64,000 nucleotides of DNA from Yponomeuta sedellus (taxonomy: Eukaryota > Arthropoda > Insecta > Lepidoptera > Yponomeutidae). The notes beneath the pieces are model-generated. The model did no database searches. It saw only the letters and a program-made list of their open reading frames with translations, and was not told the DNA's origin. A program made the translations under genes and the position numbers. Where the stretch lies: contig OW203738.1 in the NCBI GenBank assembly GCA_934045075.1, positions 4,269,487-4,333,486 on the forward strand, read 5' to 3'. This document shows positions 44,721 through 56,713 of the stretch, one piece after another. The first letter of the stretch is position 1; the number at the start of each line of letters is the position of its first letter.

Positions 44721-45034
44721 GTCTTATCTTATTTTTCTAAGCTTTCGAATACTTTGCGTCTACGCTTTCAATTCGCATAGGCGAGAATCGGCTTCCAGCT
44801 TCTCAATTAGGAGGTCGTGTTCGAGTCCCGGCATTTGCTTAGTAATACCTCAGCGCTTGAAATTGCCATTCCGCGGTAACAACGTCTAGAAATTAAGTTA
44901 CGTGATACTGTTACAAGGGCAGGACAAGGTTTATGTTGTTTGGAAGTGGTTATTATTACTATGATTATTACCGGGCACATCACGGGAATGGGCTTTTGTA
45001 TCGGTATGTACTACTGTAAATAGCTGTGCCGCGC

Positions 45035-45232
45035 GATGTTACCCGCGGTTTGTTAGGGAAAATAAATAGTGTATTAACAGTAAAAGATATTTTTCGCAGT
45101 AAAACGTAGCCTATGTTTTAATCCAGGATGTCAGCTAACTCCATACCAAATTTTATTTAAAGCGCTCCAGCCGTTTAGACGTGGAGAAGTAACAAACTTT
45201 CGCCTTTATAATATTAGTGTGAAATGTGATGT
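45035..45232 (-). repeat. R2 short interspersed element
   Basis: GATGTTACCCGCGGTTTG, AGCCTATGTTTTAATCCAGG, CCGTTTAGACGTGGAGAAG, CTTTCGCCTTTATAATATTA. Confidence 0.65.
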
Positions 45233-46440
45233 GATTAAAATCGTGCCGCCCGCACGTAAGCGGTCCATAGTAATGTGGAAATACCTGTACGATTAAATGA
45301 TTAAGGTGATGATACATTCAACTCTTTGTCTTTGAAAACAACTGCCTACCTTAAGGCTGTTCGTACGTCGAGCACAATGTCTCGCTCACACTATTTAGCA
45401 TTGTGTGTGCCGATTTATTGTAATAAAAGACAACTTTTTCTTATGACTTTCCAAATAATTCCTTATGAATTTCCAAATTCCTTATGAATTTTCAAATAAT
45501 TCCTTAGGACGCAAATGTTTTTACTTCCGATAAGGTCAAACTTTTCATACAAGTCGTCTCAGACTTCGATGCATTGTTAAATTAAGGTTAAATTTTCCTA
45601 CACGTAGTTTTTAATAAAGAAAAGTTGTTTCCAAAATAATAAATTATGGAATAAAAATTTCCAATCAAAAATACGATACGGATATGGATACGGGATAAGA
45701 AAAACATGTCTTGAATATGCGCAATTTTACTATCTATCAAACCCACAGACCACATTTGTCAAAACTATACTAATTTTATTACATACGTAACCTGAAAAAA
45801 ATTAATTGTGCGAGTGAGACAGAATGCTCGACTTAAGAACAGGCTTATAGCAATCGTCTACCTTATCGTACCATTAGATATACTTATATGGTAAAACATT
45901 TAATTGCGTCATATCGAATGATTCATACCGATTCCAAAAAATACTTAAGATATTACGTATCTATCGGCCTATGAGTAACATGACAGACTGTATCTAGCAT
46001 AAATTGACACAGCACATATTGTTTGAAATAGTAAATACGGAAATAACGAGCGGTTGATATGCGTATCAACTTCAACTGGTCACGCTCTACATTTTGCTAT
46101 GCATTTTTGATGAAACCGACATATACAATTCATAACGTATTGTAATGAAAGGAGTATACCGTAATTATATTGCTTAGTAACTAATGCTGTACACAAATCA
46201 ATAGAAAGCCATCTTTAACTCTTTACCAGGCAATGGTTTAATACTTTCTACCATAAATTGAACCTTATCACTTTGAGGTAAAGGCCAAAATTGATAAAAT
46301 ATTTCAACTTTAATACGAAAGATTCCCTAAAATTTATTTTCTTCGTAACAGAGTCCCGTTTTTTACCCTTTGAATTCAGACCCCTAAAAATCAAGACAAG
46401 TAAAAACGATCTACACATTTCGTATTACTTTTGTAAATTT
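45233..46440. other. Nothing recognised
   Basis: AT-rich; a local CCAAAT(AATT)CCTTATGAATTT iteration at 45450-45510. No gene. Confidence 0.4.
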
Positions 46441-46442
46441 TA

Positions 46443-46660
46443 ACGACGGCCTCAGTGGCACGGCGGTTTGGCACGCTGACTGCAAAACCTAAGGTTTCGG
46501 GTTCGATTCCCGGCTGGGTCAAACTAGAAAACGACCTTTTCTAGTTTGTGTCAAGTCTTGGATGTTATCTATGTATTTAGTTGTACTTAGTATGGGGCTA
46601 ACGAGAACTTTGTAATATGTCCACGAATATTTAATTATTATTTATTTATTAACTAAAACG
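46443..46660 (+). mobile_element. tRNA-derived SINE, family B
   Basis: Head CCTCAGTGGCACGGCGGTTT, B-box GGGTTCGATTCCCGG. Tail AAGTCTTGGATGTTATCTAT, GGGCTAACGAGAACTTTG, TTTATTTATT end. The sister copy is at 52618-52860. Confidence 0.75.
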
Positions 46661-48187
46661 CCTGTAGTGGCGTACCCCTTGTTACAGCCCTGCTATGCCT
46701 AGGCTAACAATATTAACAAAATAGAGGTACAAAATAAGGACGTGACGAATAACAAAATACAACGCCACAGACATTGGTTTCTGGCACAATCACCTAGGTT
46801 CATAGGGCATCGGCATTCCTTTGTGCTTCAGTATAAACAGGTGAAGAAATGCCTACAAAATATTGATCAGCGAAAGTATGTCGAGAAATCTGATCGGAGT
46901 TGATCTCCCCAAGTCAAAATGTTTTGGCTACAACAACCTTGTAGTGGTTAGGTTTTAAGTCCATCGGATGTTCTGTGAAAATGTCGCAAGAATACAGCTG
47001 AATGAATGAAAAATATTTATTGCACTAAAAACAAATTTGTACAAAGGCGAGCTTAACACTAGATAGTATTTTCTTCCAGCTAACCCACGATGATGCGGAC
47101 AGTGGAAGGACAGCTGCATTTGTACATCACTGTTTTTGTTCAAAAAAATATTTCGATTAGAACCCATTCTATGATGTACCTATAACGTCCCACTGGCCTT
47201 CTTTCAGAGAGAGAGAGAGAAAGAGAGTGTGGGATCTAAACGTTCTCAGTTAAAGTTGTGAGTTGATTTGGTGACATACAATGATCACATATAATAATGG
47301 TCAGAAATCGTATGTCTACATACAATGCATAGCAGTATTGTTCTCAGATAACGAACTCTAATCTTATCGTGGAAACGTAAACCAGTTTTAGATACTTTAT
47401 TAACTTAAAGGTTAATTTAATGTCAACTACACGTGGCAGGTGATAATCAACCCAAGCTGATTAAAAAAAAACATCCCTTTTAACTTACTATTTAAAGAGT
47501 GATTTTGATACATTTAGCCATGAATATTGTAGGGGAAGAGATTTGCCACTATCGTGGCAAGTGGCAAACCCTGGTCTCTGTCTACTCCTCAGGGATACAG
47601 GAGCGAGTTAATTTTGGCAACGAATAGAACTCGTTAACGACGCGTAACAAATGGCAAGCGTCAACACGCAGTGAGAAAACGTGTTGTTTATGGCTGAGTA
47701 ACCCAACTACAGAGTGTATAGCCTTATACAAAAAATGGTGGTGTTTCCACAACTAGGAACAACGAAGACTACTTTTAGTGATAAGACCGTCCTGCCCCTG
47801 TATTGCGTGGGCCAAATCACCACCAAACTGTCAAATTCCATATTAATTGCTCTCGCAAACGTCAGGATCCATACAGGATTTTGTGCACATGATAAGGCCT
47901 CTGATAGTCTGAATTTAAGTAGCGGAAACCGGCGTGTGGGGCATGGGTGCATGAAGGGACTAATCAATGTTGATGACGTAAGTAACTAAGCTACATTGTC
48001 ACTTCTGAGCGGAATTTTGGTTACCCATAATACAGAGTATTCTAGTTTGGGGACCAGGCACAATTTTTGTACACTTTTATAACAATAAAGTTTTTTGTAT
48101 TGGATCGTTTTATTATATTATTTATTTTTTATTATATATTTATGAAGTCAAAAAGATTTGTCGGGATCGTGGCAAGTAGTAAGCCCT
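46661..48187. other. Nothing coding recognised; R4 scraps
   Basis: R4 pieces at 47535-47610 and 48146-48190, and a GAGAGA run at 47206-47226. Complementary frames at 47707-47989 have no recognisable motif. Confidence 0.4.
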
Positions 48188-48255
48188 AACTCGATATAGT
48201 GGAATGCTACGTAATAGAAGGGCTTCTATTACGTAGCATTCCACTCTATCGAGTT
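48188..48255. repeat. 33-bp inverted repeat with 2-nt centre
   Basis: 48188-48220 pairs with 48223-48255 with a single mismatch (core GGAATGCTACGTAATAGAAG). A near-perfect snapback. Confidence 0.85.
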
Positions 48256-48469
48256 AAGCATTTAGACGACTCCAAAGTGTCCAAAAATGTATGCATTTGA
48301 CAGCTGGAGTCGCTTAAAAAAAGTAAAAATCAACGTTACTCAACTCAGTGGATACCTACGGAAACCTAAGGAACCCGTGGTCTCAGCCCACCACTCAGGC
48401 GTGTGTTTATAATATATTATGTATCTGTTTGTCTGCAACCAAGTCGGCGGGTATTAAGGTAATTACGAT

Positions 48470-48600
48470 TTACCTAATAAATAACCGCGATTCTTCTCTC
48501 CTCTCTTCTTCGGCCCTTTAACTCTTAGGGGAGTATAAGATTTTCAACCAATAGTCGCGATTAGACCCGTTTACTGTGCTATCAAGTGTTTTCAATGTAT
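48470..48600 (+). mobile_element. Penelope-like tail fragment
   Basis: TTTACCTAATAAATAACCGCGATT, then an inserted CT-rich piece, then AGTCGCGATTAGACCCGTTT. It matches the tail at 14885-14930 and 51760-51795. Confidence 0.4.
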
Positions 48601-48984
48601 TTAACAGGGTGTTTTAACACACTCTGACGTCAAAAGTCAATAAAGAAATCCGGACGCGCACTCTGCAGCGACACCAAAATAGACTAATTCATCCATAAAA
48701 CGTTGCCGGCAAATCAACATAAGTCGGGAATATGACATCAGCTGCTCTTTATTTCTAAGGCCGGTACCTCTGAACCTCAGGCCTTGGTCATACAGACGGG
48801 ACGTCGGACTGGGGCGCGTAAAAGACATGTCTTTAATCGGGACGGGATGAGCCCACAATAGAAAGACGGGTCGAGGACGAATTCTATTTAAGGCGTCGCC
48901 TCTTTTCGTCGTCCCATGTCCCTTATTGTGGCCAGTGGCGAGAGCTAACAAATATATACAAAAAAATCATAAAAAACCGCTGAC

Positions 48985-49245
48985 GCCGTAACAGAGTATT
49001 TCGGTATTCGAAAACGTTCATTCTGGCGTTAGTTATTTCGGTGTTCGAAAACGTTCATTCTGGCGTCAGTTCAGACCGTGACCTTGATCAAGCTCGGATT
49101 GATGCCAGGCTGATGATTCTGATGAAGCATCAAAATATTCGAATATCCGTCAGTCTGGTCCATCAGTCCAATGAATAGATAATCAGTCTGCCGTCAGTCT
49201 AACCAGACTGATGGAATTGAGTGACGCCAGACTGAACGTGTAAAC
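48985..49245. repeat. CAGTCTGGCGTCAG-type iterated repeat
   Basis: TATTCGAAAACGTTCATTCT / GTGTTCGAAAACGTTCATTC occurs twice in 75 bp. It is followed by many CAGTCTG, GATGCCAGACTGA and CAGTCTAACCAGACTG motifs, giving local inverted pairs. Unclassified mobile-element remnant. Confidence 0.5.
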
Positions 49246-50104
49246 TATTTCTTAAAAGTTTTTTTATCTTCTTTATTTGTGGAGCGTTCGGAACACTTGG
49301 TGACCATGACAACCTCGTTATGTCCAACATACCTACATACTAAAAGTAAAAACACAAATTCTGCACCTTAAAAAAACAACATCTTTATCTTAATAAGTAC
49401 TATATTATGCACCTATACAATTACTTGTCTTCATCCCAAAAAACGCTAAATTATTAAATTCTCTTGTCTCTTTAAACAGTCAACAGGATAGTACTGCATC
49501 GTATCCACCAATTACAAAAACAATATTATTGTTCAAGCTATTTTGCCTCACACAAGAAGATTATAAACTTCAAAACTTAGGATGTTTGAACAGATTTGGA
49601 AGAAATTTCGCGTTGCGAAGTTGTTTTCGTATTAAAAGTTGTTCGTACCGCTGCGTACAATCCTCTCTTATCGGGGCGATATCTAAATAGTTTGTTACAA
49701 ATGTTTGTTACAACGGAAATCAGGCATGATGTTTGACATGACAATCGAAAATCTCTATGTAAAAACTGATCTTATCAGTCGTTTCATAACATGATGCGAT
49801 ACTTTTGTCTGGAAATAATTAACTGTATCCTAGTATTTTATTTTACATGTGGCCATGGATCATGATGATGATTATGCGGATCACAGAGGTAATGATAAGC
49901 TGTTTTTAATTTAATGGTCTCACGATAGCCTAAAGTGGCGTCATTATATTTAGTTCTATGTCACATTATTTTCAGCTTTATGTTGTCAGTCTTTCACGCC
50001 TTTGTTGACGCGTTACCCTTTACAATCATTTTAAATCCTATTTCAACAATCTTTATTTAATTTCGTGCTACCAAGGATTGACTACATAATATGTCGAGCT
50101 AATG
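49246..50104. other. Nothing recognised
   Basis: AT-rich, no supported feature. Confidence 0.4.
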
Positions 50105-50290
50105 AAATGACGTTAAGCCATGTCAGAGGCCCTATGGGCGGCTTGATAACTTCTGACAGTAAGGCCGCCACTGTCTTACAATCCTCCACCAACCAGGACT
50201 TGGCCCCCGTGGCGGAGTATGGCCTAACCTTCCTGCGATGCAGGAAGAGACCCGTGCCCCAGTAGGAACATACAAAGGTCGATATCGAAT
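50105..50290 (-). repeat. R1 repeat, 5'-truncated
   Basis: Begins inside R1 (GACGTTAAGCCATGTCAGAG) and runs to the tail GCCCCAGTAGGAACATACAA. Confidence 0.7.
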
Positions 50291-50505
50291 GAAAGGACCA
50301 GTAAGGGACGTCTCAGGTGGACATTCTGCGACGAAATAGGTAACGTATTAGGTGGTCTTAGTAAAATGTAACGAGAGCACGAAGCTAGCGCGCTTCCATA
50401 CAACTCCTAATGAATGCTAATTAGGCTAAAGAAGTCTGTCAAGATCGTGGCAAGTGGTCTTCGCCTACCCCTCTAGGATACAGGCATAAGTTTATGTGAT
50501 GTAAT

Positions 50506-51689
50506 GCTATCACAGGCAAGAAATGTATAAAAGAGGTTCATATTTCTCGAATAAAATGTTACGAATGAATTACCAAAGACGAACAAACAAATTTATAAAC
50601 ATAGCTTTCCGCTTTTAATGATTTTCTTATAACGGATAAACGTGTAAAAAAAGTTGAATAAAATTAAATATATTAGCTGAAGTAGTTAGCTAGCAGTTTT
50701 GTAGTAGTTGGTTTGTTTGTTTTTGTTTGTTTGGATTTTGGTTTACTGTTTGGTTAGTAGTTCGACTTTGTTTGGAAGGGTTTTGTCTAAAATGAACTAT
50801 CCGTTCCATGAGCTATTTCTATATTAATATATCTGGTCTGATCTTGATTATTTATAAGGTGAAATGTAATTACCTTAATACCCTACATATAATAATAACT
50901 AACGCGGGTCATTAAACAAAAGCTATGTCTATACAAAAAGTCAGATGTAACTCCAGTACTATCCACATTGAATTTAAAATTCCATTTTATTAAAATATTC
51001 TCTCAAGTCATCACCATTTTCTGTAGTTGACAAGCTAGGGACGAGCGACAAGCATGAAGTATGTAGTCACGTGGTCTTTAGCTGGGAAGATTTATTTACC
51101 CTAGTCACTGTTTAAACTTATTTAGGCGCACTTGACACTCTTTCTGAACAGTGAAAGACTGAACTGAAACCGTAACGGTCGCTGACGCTGGATCGGTTAT
51201 ACTCGGCTCTAGTCGGTCAGTAACCCTAGAAATTTCATTCAGTTACAAGCAAACACTCCCCTGTTTATTCTTACCACATGCATTATGTATCTATCACCCA
51301 TCCGAAAATAAAAAGCAACACTATGAAACAATACCTCTACACCTTCTGTAAACAAAATTCCAATATTTAGCACTAAGGCGAGCGACTACTTCGCGCGGCG
51401 TGACGTAAGCAAAATACAGCGCTTAAGGCCCATTGCACACAAACGCAGAGTCACCGGCTAATTAAGGCCTTCGCTACACGAGACGGCTAACTAGAAGGTC
51501 GCGCTAGAACAAGGAAATTGCAGAGGTTTGGCTAAAAAATAAATGTGGCGATGAGGAGGCGATTCGCAATCAAAACCACATTAAAAATAAAGAACCCCCT
51601 TCTGATGGGTAATGAAAGACAAATAATAATGACATCTTCCTGATAAACCAATCACATGTTCAATCACATGCCACTTCATTCTACCTGAG
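50506..51689. other. Nothing coding recognised
   Basis: AT-rich. 50700-50760 is a GTTTG-rich stretch. 51165-51240 resembles 62895-62960 (GACGCTGGA...GTCGGTC), a weak dispersed repeat. Confidence 0.4.
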
Positions 51690-51810
51690 ACCACGGCAAC
51701 TGTAACGCTGCCGAAACGTCGGGAAATAAAATTTTAACGTTTTTTTAGGTAGGTAACGTTTTACCCTATTAATAATCACGATTAGACCCGTTTAATATAT
51801 AAGAAGCGCT
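51690..51810 (+). mobile_element. Penelope-like terminal segment (hairpin + GAAACGTCGG)
   Basis: GGCA-loop-TGCC at 51695-51712, then GAAACGTCGGGAAATAA. Tail ATTAATAATCACGATTAGACC, TTTAATATATAAG. Abuts an R1 copy exactly as at 14820-15245. Confidence 0.5.
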
Positions 51811-52165
51811 CGTGGCCTAGGCGAACCGAGTGATTGGAATCAATCACATGGTTAAGCAACAACAGGCGCTGTCAGGTACGGGATGGGTGAGCGTCCCGTG
51901 ACTACCGCTAGTGGCATTTTTCTGAGCGCTTCCGTGCTTCGCAAGGCACGTTAATCTGTTGGTGCCGGCTGTCATATAATGGCAGTCGTTAAGCCATGTC
52001 AGAGGCCTTATGGGTGGCTTGATAACTTCTGACAGTAAGGCCCGCCACTGTCTTACAATCCTCCACCAACCCGGACTTGGCCCCCGTGGTGGAGTATGGC
52101 CTAACCTTCCTGCGATGCAGGAAGAGACCCGTGCCCCAGCAGTGGGGACATACAAGGGTTGATAA
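51806..52165 (-). repeat. R1 interspersed repeat, near full length
   Basis: GAAGCGCTCGTGGCCTAG to GCAGTGGGGACATACAAGG, the cleanest R1 copy in the window. It makes minus-strand frames (e.g. 51844-52155) that recur in other copies. Confidence 0.75.
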
Positions 52166-52617
52166 CGAATATATAACTATGTAATCACATGTTCTATCGT
52201 TAATTTTGCACAAAGATACGCCTGTACGAAGGGATAGGCAATGACCAGGTTGCCACTTGCCACGATCTTGAGTTTTATACGATAAAATTCACATCACTAT
52301 GTATGTGGTCCACGCGGTTCAACGGTTCCACTAGACTGACCTTGACTAGGCCACGGATGTTCTCATAGGCGATTTTTATAATAACTTGTTATTTTTATCT
52401 AGACACTAAATGCTAAGTGAAAGTCTATAAGAAAGCACTTTCTAAAGTCTAATGGTTTCCAATGATATAAAAATGTATCTAATGACAGTTCAATAGAAGC
52501 TAAAAATAGCTGCCGTCAGATGTTATGAGTCAGATGGACGCAGAAAAGTTATAAAACTTCTCTAGAGCAAACAATTAGTTTTAGGGCGCGAGTATTTCTT
52601 TGAATCCTCGGCGTCTT

Positions 52618-52860
52618 TGACGGCCTCGGTGGCGCAGCGGTTTGGCACGCTGATGTAAATTGAAGGTCTCGGGTTCGATCTCCGGCCGGGTCAAGCTAGG
52701 AATCGGACTTTTCTAGTTTGTCTCGGGTCTTGGATGTTATCTATGTATTTATTGTATTAAATCTATCGTCGAGTTAGCACCTATAACACAAGTCATTTAG
52801 TTGTACTTAGTAAAGGGCTAACGAGATCTGTGTACTATGTCCATGAATATTTATTATTAA
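52618..52860 (+). mobile_element. tRNA-derived SINE, family B
   Basis: CCTCGGTGGCGCAGCGGTTT, B-box GGGTTCGATCTCCGG. GGTCTTGGATGTTATCTATG, a 50-bp insertion, GGGCTAACGAGATCTGTG, TTTATTATTA end. Confidence 0.75.
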
Positions 52861-53802
52861 AAAAATCCATAGCGAAGCGAATGATTCTAGAGTAGTAACC
52901 CGAGCGTAGCAAAGGGTTTCTAAAGTAGAACTTCCTGAGCCTAAGCGCAGGAGGGATCCAAATTGCACCACTCGAGCTTTGGAAGACAAATTTTTGTCAC
53001 CCTCTGAAATGATGAAAAAATAAGTAGGTGCAACTTACGAATAGAATAGAATGTTTCTTTGTCACATTTTTAGCGTCCGATATTATTTTCTTTGGAGTTC
53101 ATATAACACTTTCTTTCTCACTATTTGAAGACACAATGTTTTATAAAAATTTAGTATAACGTCAAACCTTAACAAACAAAACCTTATTTTCGATAATTGG
53201 AGGAAAAATCTAAATTGAAGGAAAACTTGATTCTCAGGTGTAAGGCCAATATTACACTATCACAGATGTAGGACTCATATTTATATGAAAAATCTATGAC
53301 GGTGTAATGGCAACATATGATTCATATTGTCTATGATCATTGAAGTATGATCCTATTTGACAGCATGCGTACAAATTATGATCATATTTCTAACTTCAAA
53401 GTTACTAGTAGATAATCTTTTGCACTGATTGGACATTTTAAATGGGTTTTTGTTTTGAAATGATTGACAGTATAATAGTTAAATACGTCTCCGTCCATAC
53501 GGAGGTACATTTTGTAGGATTTTAAGTCTTCCAGTCTAAGTTCTTCTAGTACAATGTTGATGAATCCTATCTCTGATTACCTCGCAATCCACGGTCTAAC
53601 CCAAATACGTCGATTGTTAATTTTTTTATTGTTTACTTTTTTCTCAACCTCAGGGCGATTACTATAATTGCGCTCATAGCAATGGAAAACGTGGCTAAAT
53701 TGGTATGCATTTTCATTACCTATGACGTGGATATGACCTTATATGTAATATGCAATTAAAGAGCAGCATGATAGAAAAAAAATATCCTAGAATTTGACAG
53801 AT
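52861..53802. other. Nothing recognised
   Basis: AT-rich flank of the transposon; no supported feature. Confidence 0.4.
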
Positions 53803-54789
53803 ATGACATCGCTACCTTGGGGTAGAAAGGTCGTATAAACCATTTTTGGCCAAAATGACTTATGAATGTAGTCTTATTCTGAATTTTGCGCTCTATCTAT
53901 TGGTATATATAACTCTCTCCAATTCGCAAAAAAAATGTTTTTACGGCCCACGTGATTTATAGGTCTAAGCAGATATTTTGTTGGAATTTGTGATGTAAAA
54001 ACCACATAAAAGTATTGTAATATGACCATTTGGTGTAATGCCATATTTGTTTAAAAGTTTCGGGTGTAAAAGACAATAGGTTAAAGTTTTGTATGGTGTA
54101 ATACCAAAGTAATATATTGCGCTTGGTTGTAAAAACCAAAGTTCTGAATGATTTTGCTTTGCAGCCTTTTAACTACATACTTATAGTTCAATTTGGTTTT
54201 TACACCCTGAGTTCAAGTAGATCAACGGACGGCAAAGTATTTACGTCCATTTGGAACATATCCGGAAGGTGTGAAGTGGTTTAGCTTTAAACAATGTTAT
54301 TCATATATCTTTACATTGAAAAGTAGGCATATACGCAGTTTGAAATAATACGTTTGAAACCAAACGCCACGCCGCGCCGCTGGCAGCCGCCGAGGATAGC
54401 AGCAGAGGTACCTACTACACTGTCGGCCATTCGTCATAGTTATTTTAGACCTTATGAAACTTGAAAATAAAATTAATTTTTGGATAGTCAGGGTTCTCTC
54501 TTTCCTGTCCCTGCGAATTTCATAGATTAGAGTAAGAAAGACAGTAATGTAATACGTTTGTTTCTATCGCTTTTTTAAGAGGCCGACCGGTGCGTGGTTC
54601 AATATCTATACCCGGATCAAATACGTTTTTCTTTGGAGACAAAGTTGGTGATCTCATACCACCACAGTCCTTTAAGAATGCTGATGTGAAGAAACAAAGT
54701 AAAATCTATCGATTTAATAAAACATGGGAACGGTGCTGAAACCGCATGTTTGGAACCACTTGTAAAACCTTGCCGTCATTTTTACGAGT

Positions 54790-55115
54790 CATTGACTGCT
54801 TTCGACGACGCTCAGCCAGTCGCTTCTTGCTCCCTACGTTCTGATGAAACCCCGTGCTCGGTGATGACCACCCAGCCTGCTGCTGCTTCCGACGACGCTC
54901 AGCCGTCCGCTTTGTGCTCCCTGCGTCCTAATGAAACCCAGTGCTCGGTGATGATCTACCTGCCTGCTGCTGCTGTTCCAATGAAACTCAGCCGTCCGCT
55001 TCGTGCTCCCTGCGTTCTGATGAAACCCCGTGCTCGGTGATGACCTACCTGCCTTCTGCTGCTGCTTCCGATGAGACTCAACCGTCCGCTTCGTGCTCCT
55101 TGCGTCCTTATAAAA
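54790..55115 (+). repeat. Tandem repeat inside the transposon gene
   Basis: About three and a half units of roughly 85-105 bp coding the like of CSLRSDETPCSVMTTQPAAA, with GCTTCCGACGACGCTCAGCC and GTGCTCGGTGATGA. It would lie in or before the N-terminal part of the transposase-like protein. Confidence 0.7.
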
Positions 55116-55205
55116 AAAGAACTCCAGAAATCAAGCAAAACATAAAACTTAAAAGGTCATCGTTTAAAAGGTCCTTAAACGTATGTCCATTAATTCATGT
55201 CACAA

Positions 55206-56713
55206 GATGAATTAATGGATTTCAGTGAAGGAAGTTCCGATGAGTGGTCTTAAAATGAATCGGAAGTAAACAATAGTCCTAAAAAAAAGCTCAGTAAAAA
55301 GAAACCCAATGAAAACAATAATGACAGTATAAATAGTCGTAAGAAGAAAAAAAATATAAATAAACGGAAGCAACGGAAACAACTTAAGGATGGAGGTAAA
55401 AGCTACGATAGCAAAGAGACTCAGTCCCGGAAAAAACTATGGGACAAAATCCTTGTGAGGTGGATAGGTAAATGTAAAAGAGGTTGTTTTGAGATTTCCG
55501 AAGAAAAAAAGAATTCCATTTTCAGTTTCTGCTGGAGCTTAGATCCGCAGAGAAGAAAAGATTGGCTAGTCAAGTGCACACGCTTAACGCCCGTATCACG
55601 GACAAGAACCTCTCATGAAAGCAGAAGGAGTCTGACTTACGCATATTTCATAAATGTCGGTGAAGATCGTAAGAAGGTGTGTCAAAAGTTTTTACTTCAA
55701 ACCCTCAACATAACTAAGAAATATTTATTATACACCTTGTCGCATTCCAAAGAAGGTATGTCTCAGAAAGATTTGAGGACACGCAATCTTCCTGGCAAAT
55801 ATGCTTCCGATGATAAAGGACATGTAAAGATGTTCATTGAAAAGCTACCTGCAGTTCCTTCGCACTATACCCGGAAACGGCCGAGTAAAGTATACCTTCC
55901 TCACAAACTTAAAAACGTGGCTAATTTGTATAGAATGTACGAGAAACAGTGTGAGATAAGCAACCTGTTGGGGAATCGTTTTTTAGAATGATATTCAACA
56001 ATGATTGCAATATCAGTTTTCACAAGCCGAAGAAAGATAAATGTCTTTTGTGTATAAAAGCAGAGCGCAATGAAAACATGAGTGAAGCAGAGAAAAAAAA
56101 CTTAGATACGCATTGTAAGGAAAAGAAAGCTATGTACAAGAGATTTTCAGCTCACCAAAAATTTAGAAGTCTCAAAAATGACATACTCACTACAAGCTTT
56201 GATCTGCAAAAGGTGCTGACCACACCCCATGGAGATAGCATGTTACTAGGATATTCCAGAAAATATGCAGTATTCAATTTCACTTTGTACGAAATTGGAA
56301 CTCAAAATGGATATTGCTTTGTATGGGGAGAGTGTGACGTGTGTGAAATTTCAACAAATCAGGATAGCAACATTTAAAAAGATTGTGCGAATAAAGTAGG
56401 AATTAAATACTCAATGTGCGAAGATGCCTTGGAAGAAACTGTCAACCTTTGTGAAGAAGCTACAAAAAGCAAAAAGGGAAAGGGAAAGGAATACGAAGAT
56501 TCAAAGGAAAGGTTAGCGGAAAAATTCACAATAAAAGCGAAGATGCCAATAATAAAAAAAGTTCCATTCAAGGAGATGAAGAACTTGTTTTGCGAAAGTT
56601 GTATGACCGTAGCTTGCCTATTTCATCTGCAAAATACAAGGACCTGAAACGTTTATGTGACAAAGAAACTATACCAAAACCATATCAACATGAGTTTTTG
56701 AATTTACCTAATT
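55206..56713 (+). pseudogene. Transposase-like gene of a multicopy insect family, broken, catalytic region missing
   Basis: Pieces in order: acidic DELMDFSEGSSDEWS then TAA (55251); a lysine-rich stretch; IGKCKRGCFEISEEKKNSIF; VCQKFLLQTLNITKKYLLYT; IEKLPAVPSHYTRKRPSKVY; frame change at about 55985; FNNDCNISFHKPKKDKCLLC; LTTSFDLQKVLTTPHGDSML; YCFVWGE; TAA at 56375; and after a frameshift LRKLYDRSLPISSAKYKDLK. This order matches a protein type I recall in many copies in aphids and other arthropods, with a zinc-binding KKDxCxxC block. In those, a domain with WSDxCxGQNRN-like residues stands between YCFVW and LYxxxLPISxAK; here it is absent, only about 85 unrelated residues. So the copy has at least two stops, two frame changes and a large internal deletion. 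Family identity is from memory. Confidence 0.6.

Noticed and set aside
48637..48951. 104-residue minus-strand gene
   Set aside because: Somewhat GC-rich, but no motif, start context or splice support. Probably repeat-derived.
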